A DNA stretch of 23,257 nt from a virus: IMG/VR virus record IMGVR_UViG_3300010354_000685, positions 1 to 23,257 of that record; one strand, written 5' to 3'. A program made the translations under genes and the position numbers. The notes beneath the pieces were generated by a model. It made no database searches and was not told the origin of the DNA. It worked only from the letters and a program-made list of their open reading frames with translations. Positions 15,126-20,336 of the stretch are shown in pieces. Each line of letters begins with the position of its first letter. Position 1 is the first letter of the stretch.

Positions 15126-15782
15126 ATGTCGGATCTTTCGTGTGCTATTAATTTAATTCGTAAATACGAAGGATTCAACGAAAAAGCTTACCCCGATCCG
15201 ACCACTGGCGGTGATCCCTACACCTTTGGGTATGGCACACAATTTTACCCAGACGGTTCCCCAGTGCGAAAAGGGCATTGTTGCAGTAAAGAAAAAGCCT
15301 TGGAATACTTGTTTCACGAGATTAACTTAATCGAAACACAGCTATTAAAACTTAACTTTGGACTAGAAAGCCACATGCTCCAAGCTTTGATTTCATTTGT
15401 GCACTCAATCGGCTGGGAACCTTTTTTGTACACAAGCATCATCGACCATCTTGAGCTGGAAAACTACGAGAGCGTTACTCACGAAATAAGTCGATGGATT
15501 TTTGATGCTGATCATAAAGTCATCGGGGGTCTCTTGGATCGGCGCAGAGAAGAAATTGATCTATTCCTCCAAGGGGTCAGCAACATTCCCGGCTGTGCCA
15601 ACGGTGTTTTACTGACTGCCTTCCGTAATTACACTGCATCTGCAAAGCAGGTTAACGCAATTAGGCAATTAGAAGAAGCCATCAATCCCTATGTGCTCTC
15701 CGAATTTGCCAACAACTTCCAAACAGAAGAAGACCCTTGGGGGATTGAGGAAGATGACACATATTTATTGTTTGACAGATAG
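15114..15782 (+). CDS. GH24 (T4-type) lysozyme, probable endolysin
   Basis: The best start is ATG 15114 (222 aa), six bases after GGGAG; TTG 15102 and ATG 15126 are in-frame alternatives. Residues 14-45 show the GH24 active site: E19 in RKYEGF, D28 in AYPDPTTGG and T37 in YTFGYGT, matching the Glu-Asp-Thr triad of T4 lysozyme. The C-terminal lobe has the expected helices and the conserved GGLLDRRREEIDLFLQG segment (around 140-157). Residues 160-222 form a Cys- and acid-containing extension. There is no signal peptide, so release would need a holin. It cleaves glycan bonds between MurNAc and GlcNAc. The start is enclosed in a perfect hairpin, suggesting delayed translation. Confidence 0.88.
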   Translation: MITPMSDLSCAINLIRKYEGFNEKAYPDPTTGGDPYTFGYGTQFYPDGSPVRKGHCCSKEKALEYLFHEINLIETQLLKLNFGLESHMLQALISFVHSIGWEPFLYTSIIDHLELENYESVTHEISRWIFDADHKVIGGLLDRRREEIDLFLQGVSNIPGCANGVLLTAFRNYTASAKQVNAIRQLEEAINPYVLSEFANNFQTEEDPWGIEEDDTYLLFDR

Positions 15783-15784
15783 AC

Positions 15785-15792
15785 TTAGAATA
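15785..15792 (+). promoter_or_regulatory. Candidate promoter box TTAGAATA
   Basis: TTAGAATA lies in the 24-base gap after the lysozyme, 14 bases before ATG 15807. It fits the TTAnAATA/T pattern. A TTGACA lies only about 8 bases upstream, too close to serve as a standard -35. Confidence 0.35.
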
Positions 15793-15806
15793 GTTGCATC
15801 TGAAAC

Positions 15807-16106
15807 ATGCAGAGAGGAATGGAAGAGTCAGTCGAAGCGAGAGAGTACGAGCTTCCATTGGAACTGCAGTTCTCTATGCGGAAAGCAGAGCTTGCGGCAC
15901 GTGAGCTAACCTGGGACGAACTGTATTACGCTCTTCTTAACCTGTACCATCAACGACTGATGGAGTGGTACGCGATCAAGTCTCTCCTGGAAGACGAGAA
16001 TATCTCAATTGATTTTGACATTCCAACTGACTTGGAATTAGAAGAACTCGCCGCCGCATGTACATACGACGACGAGGATGATGACGACGAACTTCAGCCG
16101 TTTTGA
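15807..16106 (+). CDS. nblA: NblA-like phycobilisome degradation protein
   Basis: Residues 14-63 resemble NblA: YELPLELQFSMRKAELA, then LTWDELYYALLNLYHQRLM and a final helix (AIKSLLEDEN). This matches the family layout LSLEQxFxxR...LSxEQAQExLxxLxxQxM...LL of two short helices joined by a turn. NblA binds phycobilisome rods and directs them to the Clp protease, and copies are known in freshwater cyanophages. The protein is longer than the usual 55-70 residues because of a very acidic C-terminal tail (residues 66-99, ending DDEDDDDELQPF). ATG 15807 has no clear Shine-Dalgarno site; ATG 15819 is preceded directly by AGAGAGGA. It converges with the DUF3310 gene, with a 13-base overlap. A generic helical protein is the alternative. 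Confidence 0.62.
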   Translation: MQRGMEESVEAREYELPLELQFSMRKAELAARELTWDELYYALLNLYHQRLMEWYAIKSLLEDENISIDFDIPTDLELEELAAACTYDDEDDDDELQPF

Positions 16107-16609
16107 GCTTCGTCAAACGCAATAAGGCGATCTAAGTACCACTGACCTTTTTTCAGTGACTTGGTACCGCCTTTCATTCGTTCACGCCAGCCATACTTCA
16201 TTAAATTGCCTTTGCAATAACCACGGAATTCTTCCGGTGTTAAAGCAGCTTCAATTGCTTCAATACATTCAATTTCGCCATCGGTGTAGTGGGGAGGATG
16301 ATTCACTTCGTCCCCTTGAACTACGGGCGCGTTTTCTTTAACAGCCCAAGGTACCGGGCAAACGCCATCCTTGCATTCCATGGCAGGTTTATCGCTGAAT
16401 ACTGTAATCTGGTCTACCGGATCAAACCACGACGTTTTGCCGAAAGCATCTGTTCCCTTTCCCCCGGTTCCGGTAGTTCCAGTACCAGTGCTTTCGGGCG
16501 CGGTGAAGCTCCAAGTGATAGGCCCTCCTCCATCGATGGGATGTAACCCGTCGTTCCTAGACGTTGACCCTCGAGATTCAATGGGTTCCTTTCGAGTCCC
16601 TGTTGGCAT
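16094..16609 (-). CDS. DUF3310-domain protein (171 aa)
   Basis: Residues 101-166 match DUF3310, a domain common in phage genomes: VNHPPHYTDGEIECIEAIE, FRGYCKGNLMKYGWRER, then KKGQWYLDRLI. It is often found with nucleotide-metabolism genes, but its biochemical role is not settled. Residues 1-100 form a low-complexity region rich in Gly, Thr and Ser followed by KTSWFDPVDQITVFSDKPAMECKDGVCPVPW, which is unusual; many family members begin near the domain. The start has an AGAGGA site 8 bases upstream that lies inside another leftward ORF (16414-16758), so two frames overlap for 196 bases. It converges with the NblA-like gene. Confidence 0.82.
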   Translation of the reverse strand: MPTGTRKEPIESRGSTSRNDGLHPIDGGGPITWSFTAPESTGTGTTGTGGKGTDAFGKTSWFDPVDQITVFSDKPAMECKDGVCPVPWAVKENAPVVQGDEVNHPPHYTDGEIECIEAIEAALTPEEFRGYCKGNLMKYGWRERMKGGTKSLKKGQWYLDRLIAFDEAQNG

Positions 16610-16755
16610 GCAACTAATCCTCTGTTGTACATGTCATACAATGGTACGTCATTTTCTTCGTTATCGAGAGGGGCGCCAAAATCTTCTTCATCAAGACAAC
16701 GGCACTTCACTTCGTCTTGTACAAAAGAGTCAAGAAACCCAGCGGCAGAATGCAT
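16414..16755 (-). CDS. Hypothetical small protein overlapping the DUF3310 gene
   Basis: A leftward ORF (ATG 16755; a GTG directly upstream at 16758) codes about 113 residues. Its first 55 residues look genuine: acidic and Cys-containing (DEVKCRCLDEEDFGAPLDNEENDVPLYDMYNRG). The rest (LGTTGYIPSMEEGLSLGASPRP) is also protein-like but is read in a different frame from the DUF3310 gene, with 196 bases of overlap. Either two proteins share this DNA, or a frameshift joins the N-terminal part to the DUF3310 frame. It lies divergent to 16814. No known domain is recognised, and no strong ribosome-binding site is visible. Confidence 0.45.
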   Translation of the reverse strand: MHSAAGFLDSFVQDEVKCRCLDEEDFGAPLDNEENDVPLYDMYNRGLVACQQGLERNPLNLEGQRLGTTGYIPSMEEGLSLGASPRPKALVLELPEPGEREQMLSAKRRGLIR

Positions 16756-16781
16756 CACGGCTAAACATTGATTCAGGTCTT

Positions 16782-16789
16782 TTACAATA
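16782..16789 (+). promoter_or_regulatory. Candidate promoter box TTACAATA in a divergent gap
   Basis: The box lies 24 bases before the TTG at 16814. The gap between divergent genes (16759-16813) must hold promoters for both directions unless the leftward gene is read from upstream. On the minus strand the same area reads TATTATTGTAAAAG, which can also serve as a -10 element. Confidence 0.35.
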
Positions 16790-16813
16790 ATAAGATGGCA
16801 AACATTTAAGACT

Positions 16814-17164
16814 TTGAAAGCAAGTCAAAACTCTGGTACATCAGGAGCCGAAGTTTCTGATTTGCGTCCGGAACAGGCTTATGACACAGATCTGCGTCGC
16901 CTGGATCCAGAAGAGCGGTTTGCTACAGAGAGCATTAATGACAATCAAGAACGTGTTGCCCGTTACATGAAAGCAGCACGTACCGCTGGAGCATATCAAC
17001 AACGCACCGGTATTTCAGAGCCCTCCATTCGAGGGAAGACTCCCAGGTCCAGGGCTTCTATTGAGGGGACAGAGCTTCCTACTACTGGAGACTCAGGGGG
17101 GCGCAGCGGAGCAATTGGCTACGCCCGAAAACCTAAGCCTAACTTTGGGAAACCTTTTGTCTAG
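16814..17164 (+). CDS. Hypothetical charged protein (116 aa), TTG start
   Basis: This is a rightward gene within an otherwise leftward cluster. The only start near the 5' end is TTG; the first in-frame ATG would remove about 50 residues. The product is hydrophilic and charged. A helical middle (RLDPEERFATESINDNQERVARYMKAARTAG) is followed by a basic, Pro/Gly-rich, probably disordered C-terminal half ending KPKPNFGKPFV. There is no membrane segment or known motif. No comparable leftward ORF covers this stretch, which supports it. Its stop TAG at 17162-17164 overlaps the stop of the leftward dCTP deaminase gene, both using the palindrome CTAG at 17161-17164. Confidence 0.55.
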   Translation: MKASQNSGTSGAEVSDLRPEQAYDTDLRRLDPEERFATESINDNQERVARYMKAARTAGAYQQRTGISEPSIRGKTPRSRASIEGTELPTTGDSGGRSGAIGYARKPKPNFGKPFV

Positions 17165-17748
17165 ACCTGGGAAAAGACCACATTGTTAGGTTGGTCTTGA
17201 TACTTACCTTTTCGATCTTGATACGTGGTATGGCAGGGGTTGCCACGATAGAACAGTAGTTGTGTAATTCCTTCATTGGCGTAAATGCGATTGAAGAGTC
17301 CAGTGCAATTACTGATCTCAAGCGTCAGGTAGCCTTCCCAACCGCTTTCGGCAGGTGTAATGTTGACTAAGATTCCCGACCGCGCATAAGTTGATTTACC
17401 TACGGCAACAACGGTGACATCCCTAGGGAGTTTTAACCGTTCTTGCGCAACACCAAGACAGTATCCGTACGGAGGAAGCAAGAAATATTCGCCTCGTTCG
17501 TCTTCGAAAAGTTCAGCTGGCTTAAGAATGTCAGGATCAAAGTTCTTTGGATCACAATCCCCTGCTTGCACTTTGCCAAAGATTAGGCATTGCTTGGGAG
17601 AAAGACGGATGTCATAGCCGTATGAGCTAAGGCCATAGCTCAAAAGTTTGCGTTCTCCTTCTTTGTTAATCAGACGATCAACAAAGGGAGCAATCATCTC
17701 CTCTTCTTCAGCAAGTTTTTTGATTTCCCAGTCGGCCAGGACGCTCAT
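17161..17748 (-). CDS. dcd: dCTP deaminase
   Basis: The 195-residue protein has the trimeric dCTP deaminase/dUTPase fold signatures: SYGYDIRL at 42-49, AVGKSTYARSGI at 115-126 (phosphate-binding loop), and PAESGWEGYLTLEISN at 132-147 with the catalytic-type Glu at 144. A C-terminal region with YQDRKGKYQDQ completes the active site. The length is normal for the family (about 190). It converts dCTP to dUTP, feeding dTTP synthesis; some relatives also hydrolyse dUTP to dUMP. An AAGGA site lies three bases before ATG. The preceding leftward gene ends 33 bases upstream. The stop overlaps the convergent unknown gene at CTAG. Confidence 0.9.
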   Translation of the reverse strand: MSVLADWEIKKLAEEEEMIAPFVDRLINKEGERKLLSYGLSSYGYDIRLSPKQCLIFGKVQAGDCDPKNFDPDILKPAELFEDERGEYFLLPPYGYCLGVAQERLKLPRDVTVVAVGKSTYARSGILVNITPAESGWEGYLTLEISNCTGLFNRIYANEGITQLLFYRGNPCHTTYQDRKGKYQDQPNNVVFSQV

Positions 17749-17769
17749 AAATCCTTGGAATCGTCCTTT

Positions 17770-17775
17770 AGTATA
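17770..17775 (-). promoter_or_regulatory. Candidate internal promoter box TATACT before dcd
   Basis: On the minus strand TATACT lies about 21 bases upstream of the dcd ATG, in the 33-base gap after the methyltransferase-like gene. No convincing -35 is visible. It may give dcd extra transcription within the leftward cluster. Confidence 0.25.
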
Positions 17776-17781
17776 CCGAAA

Positions 17782-18369
17782 TTAACAGATGACTCTTCCC
17801 TTTTCCGAATAAATTTCTACAAAACGTTCGATAGCTGCTGTGCTGTCGTTTATAGGGGGAAGGTAGACGATAAAAGAAGTGCAAGTTTTATGTGGCTTTA
17901 CCTCCCCCTTGATGTTCCGCATTAAGATTGGGGCAGTTCTTAAAATGCACACCGGAAAATCAAAGATCTTTTGTTCATAACGAATCATGTCAGGACAGTT
18001 GGTGAAATAAATTCCTTGCTCTACTTCACCAGCAATCCACTCGCGATATAAACGTCGAAACCAAACGGCATGAGACGAGGTAAGTGTCATGGATGACGCC
18101 CGTGTCATTTTCCACCGCTGGTTCTTTTGATCCCAGAAGTAGCAGCCACTTGGAGGGAAGAGGTAAACTTTTCCAAACCAAGGTTGTGCATTCAAGCCGT
18201 CTTGCGATGGAGTGTAGTACTCTTGCGCACCAACGTATTCATTTGCAATTGCAGAGCTGGCCACGTCTAAATCAATACCGCCCATTACAGCATTGGCAGC
18301 ATTGACAAGATCACGATTTGTAATTAACTCAGCATCCTCACGTCTAACTGCAGTTGCAAATCCTGTCAT
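17782..18369 (-). CDS. Phage Dam-type N6-adenine methyltransferase-like protein, altered motif
   Basis: The 195-residue protein follows the phage Dam layout: DLDVASSAIANEYV at 33-46 (equivalent to DVAAS...N), YYTPSQDGLNAQPWFGKVYL at 51-70, then the region where active enzymes have D/N-P-P-Y/F. Here it reads FPPSG (71-75), so the first and last residues of the catalytic motif differ. A C-terminal block with FDFPVCILRTAPILMRN and SFIVYLPP is also family-like. Active members transfer methyl from SAM to adenine N6, often protecting phage DNA. The change may mean altered chemistry, loss of activity or a divergent subfamily. The start lies two bases after the previous stop. Confidence 0.65.
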   Translation of the reverse strand: MTGFATAVRREDAELITNRDLVNAANAVMGGIDLDVASSAIANEYVGAQEYYTPSQDGLNAQPWFGKVYLFPPSGCYFWDQKNQRWKMTRASSMTLTSSHAVWFRRLYREWIAGEVEQGIYFTNCPDMIRYEQKIFDFPVCILRTAPILMRNIKGEVKPHKTCTSFIVYLPPINDSTAAIERFVEIYSEKGRVIC

Positions 18370-18371
18370 TT

Positions 18372-18755
18372 TTATTTTTCCGACTGTTCGTTATAGTCTA
18401 TTTCTAAATAGCGAATGCCTGCGCCATCGTTGATGAGGTAGCCAGCTTTTTCCTGTGGATCAATCTTTTGAGCAGCAGACAGGATACGACGAAACGTTTC
18501 GGCCAGATCTCCGTTGTTTGCCTGTTCTTCTTGTTCTTGTGCAGAATGAATTTCTTTTAACGTCAGGTAAAACATGGTGCGATCTGAGTTGGGCTGAAAA
18601 CACATGACACCTGGGCCCTCTGCTTCCCAGAACTTTACATAGAGTCCTCCCATGTCACCAAGAATAAGCTTCATGGTGGCGTCGAGCATTTTGCTGCGCG
18701 TCTCATCCAGCTCTGGGCCAATCACAGAAGTGATTAATTTTTCGCGGCGGTTCAT
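18372..18755 (-). CDS. Hypothetical protein (127 aa) in leftward operon
   Basis: The ATG overlaps the stop of the upstream gene by four bases (ATGA), and the next gene starts two bases after its own stop, so it is a firm operon member. The protein is soluble. It starts with a charged helix (REKLITSVIGPELDETRSKM), then a beta-rich middle (GGLYVKFWEAEGPGVMCFQP and TMFYLTLKEI), a Glu/Gln-rich helix (SAQEQEEQANNGDLAETFRRIL), and a C-terminal strand region (GYLINDGAGIRYLEIDY). No catalytic motif or zinc site is recognised. The context with methyltransferase, deaminase and HTH genes suggests an early DNA-metabolism or regulatory role, without direct support. Confidence 0.6.
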   Translation of the reverse strand: MNRREKLITSVIGPELDETRSKMLDATMKLILGDMGGLYVKFWEAEGPGVMCFQPNSDRTMFYLTLKEIHSAQEQEEQANNGDLAETFRRILSAAQKIDPQEKAGYLINDGAGIRYLEIDYNEQSEK

Positions 18756-19210
18756 TTTTCTAGTAATCCTTGTCTTTGAAGCGATTCTACAAGTTTTTCC
18801 GTTGGCTGGTACATGACGACAAGCTTGCCCAGAATTCCTCTTTTCTTAACTAGCTTTCCGTTTTCATCACGAACTTTGTTGAATTCGCCTGAACGGATAA
18901 GATATTCAGCAACGCAACGTAACCGTCTTTTTAAAGGCAGTTCCGCCTGGGGAAATTTGCCACATATTGTGTCAACCTGCATGTCCTTAAAGGCCAAACG
19001 CAAGCGATTTGCCAAGGTCATATTGGAATTTAAATCCTCCTGTTCATAGTTCCGCAGATTTTCTAAATAGCGCTGGAGGCAACCATTATCAAATGATCCT
19101 TCAGGGGGAAGGAACATTTCGACTTGTAAAGCCAAGGAAGAAGGAAGCGTCGTTTTGTAGTTTTCGGTTGAAACTAAGGAAATATCAACCCCCTGGAAAC
19201 GATGGGCCAT
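18752..19210 (-). CDS. Hypothetical protein (152 aa), possible DNA-binding, coupled to HTH gene
   Basis: The chosen start is ATG 19210, which overlaps the TAA of the upstream HTH gene (TAATG); longer starts up to 19279 would lie inside that gene. It has 152 residues. An N-terminal segment (FQGVDISLVSTENYKTTLPSS) precedes a mainly helical part (LQRYLENLRNYEQEDLNSNM, then LANRLRLAFKDM) and a basic, possibly winged-helix end (LKRRLRCVAEYLIRSGEF, then KVRDENGKLVKKRGILGKLVVMY). The C-terminal layout, helix pair plus charged hairpin, would fit a winged-helix DNA-binding domain, but this is only a shape argument. It overlaps the next gene by four bases. Confidence 0.6.
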   Translation of the reverse strand: MAHRFQGVDISLVSTENYKTTLPSSLALQVEMFLPPEGSFDNGCLQRYLENLRNYEQEDLNSNMTLANRLRLAFKDMQVDTICGKFPQAELPLKRRLRCVAEYLIRSGEFNKVRDENGKLVKKRGILGKLVVMYQPTEKLVESLQRQGLLEK

Positions 19211-19623
19211 TATTCCAGCCGCCCAAACGGACGTGGCGCATAAAGAGTATTGCCTTGTCGAAGGTCGGCAAAAGAGCACTCTTTATTTTTTGCAAATGAT
19301 TGGATCAGCCGATTCCATGGAATACGAATCAACGCTTTTCGCTTGTGGTCTGGGGATACATTGACATAATGAATGCCTTCTACCCAGCCCTTGTCAGGGG
19401 TTTTGCGTCCGATTGAAATCCAGTTTCGAATCGTCTGATCTGAAACACCCAATCGTTTTCCGCATTCTTCGGTTGAGATGTACTCATCGGCAAAAGCCTC
19501 TGGAGTCAACGTAGTTGTTTCGCCGTCTGCATACCGACTATGCCATAAAGAAGAAAGAACGTTTTTGATTCCCTTTAATTCATAAGCAATGTCTTCAAGA
19601 CCCTTGCGCATTCCGTATCGCAT
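19210..19623 (-). CDS. HTH (excisionase/MerR-like) regulator, first gene of leftward operon
   Basis: The 137-residue protein has an N-terminal helix (RKGLEDIAYELKGIKNVLSSLW) that may dimerise, then an AlpA/Xis-type winged HTH at about 49-107: YISTEECGKRLGVSDQTIRNW, then a wing containing GIHYVNVSPDHKRKALIRI and WNRLIQSF. It resembles the shorter HTH protein at 11696-11914 but has extra N- and C-terminal parts. As first gene of a tightly packed leftward operon, divergent from the rightward gene at 19674 across a 50-base gap, it is well placed to autoregulate or switch both. M1 is at 19623; ATG 19611 is an in-frame alternative. The stop overlaps the next start (TAATG). Confidence 0.75.
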   Translation of the reverse strand: MRYGMRKGLEDIAYELKGIKNVLSSLWHSRYADGETTTLTPEAFADEYISTEECGKRLGVSDQTIRNWISIGRKTPDKGWVEGIHYVNVSPDHKRKALIRIPWNRLIQSFAKNKECSFADLRQGNTLYAPRPFGRLE

Positions 19624-19673
19624 AACAAAACTGTTTTTTAAATGCTAAGGTATGGGAAAATCTTTTGCGTCTT
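19624..19673. promoter_or_regulatory. 50-base divergent intergenic region
   Basis: This gap separates the leftward HTH operon from the rightward block and should hold promoters for both. It is AT-rich, with a T6 run at 19634-19639 and GGTATGGGAAAAT. No confident -35/-10 pair can be named. Confidence 0.4.
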
Positions 19674-19970
19674 ATGGAAGACCAGATTCCCCCCAGCCAA
19701 CAACCAGCTCGTGTCCCTATTCAACCAGACATTACGCCTGAGCAGCTAGAACAGCTTAAGGCCCGCGCTCGTCAGCTAGCCATTCAGCAAACACTGGCAC
19801 AACAAGCAGCGACACCTGCGCAACCGCAAGTCATTTATGTGCGTCGCAACTTGACCGTTGCAGAACTCCTCCTTGTAATTCTACTTTCTTGTGGAATTGT
19901 AACAGGAGTTCAGTGGGGTTGGTCAACGGTTTCCAATCTTTTGCCGCGCATTGAAGTAAAAGTACGTTAA
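19674..19970 (+). CDS. Small single-TM membrane protein (98 aa)
   Basis: ATG 19674 is preferred; TTG 19665 is in frame upstream. Residues 1-55 are Pro/Gln-rich with a helical section (TPEQLEQLKARARQLAIQQTLAQQ). After a basic RRN, residues 60-80 form one hydrophobic segment (LTVAELLLVILLSCGIVTGV), then WGWSTV and a short basic end (PRIEVKVR). The basic residues at the start of the segment would favour N-terminus inside. A holin or spanin-like role is possible because the window encodes a signal-less lysozyme, but position and topology alone do not prove it. It opens the last rightward block, divergent from the HTH operon. Confidence 0.55.
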   Translation: MEDQIPPSQQPARVPIQPDITPEQLEQLKARARQLAIQQTLAQQAATPAQPQVIYVRRNLTVAELLLVILLSCGIVTGVQWGWSTVSNLLPRIEVKVR

Positions 19971-19980
19971 GTAATTGCAT

Positions 19981-19988
19981 TTATAATA
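19981..19988 (+). promoter_or_regulatory. Candidate promoter box TTATAATA
   Basis: TTATAATA lies in the 43-base gap before GTG 20014, 25 bases upstream, and contains a perfect TATAAT. No TTGACA is found at normal spacing. It shares ATTTATAAT with the box at 2411. Confidence 0.45.
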
Positions 19989-20013
19989 AGTAAAAAGAGC
20001 GCGTAAAAAGTAC

Positions 20014-20316
20014 GTGAGCAACCGAAAGATTAGTGAATTTCCATCCATTAATGCGGCGGAGATTGACACTCAAGATATTCTGACGCTTGTTCACGTATTT
20101 GAGGTTGACCCTACACTGCGCAATCGTAAAATTACTTTTACGCAGTTTCGCGCTTATCTCGATCAATACTACGCAAACGTAAAGATTGGCCAGGAAAAAA
20201 CTCCGGCCAGCGCATCTGCTACTGGTACCAAAGGAGAAATTGCCTGGGATAGTGATTACATTTATGTTTGCGTTGCAACAGATACCTGGAAACGAGCTGC
20301 ATTATCAACTTGGTAA
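20014..20316 (+). CDS. Short fibre/tail-type structural protein (100 aa)
   Basis: GTG start. The N-terminal half NRKISEFPSINAAEIDTQDIL followed by NRKITFTQFRAYL is a pattern I know from phage tail-fibre proteins that begin with a statement-like NxKIsxFp segment. The C-terminal half (TGTKGEIAWDSDYIYVCVATDTWKRAALSTW) is a compact beta module common at the ends of such proteins. At 100 residues it is much shorter than a full fibre, so it may be a fibre adaptor or a reduced copy carrying only head and tip modules. It lies 20 bases before the repeat fibre and probably shares its transcript. Confidence 0.65.
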   Translation: MSNRKISEFPSINAAEIDTQDILTLVHVFEVDPTLRNRKITFTQFRAYLDQYYANVKIGQEKTPASASATGTKGEIAWDSDYIYVCVATDTWKRAALSTW

Positions 20317-20336
20317 TTAAAAAGAAGGAATAAACA

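Noticed and set aside
16136-16167. Inverted repeat (CACTGA/TCAGTG) near the convergent gene ends
   Set aside because: It lies in the conserved DUF3310 coding part and the T-run is in the loop, not after the stem, so it is not a terminator.
17174-17198. 7-bp inverted repeat AAGACCA/TGGTCTT as terminator of the 16814 gene
   Set aside because: The loop is 11 bases, no T-run follows, and it lies inside the dcd coding sequence.
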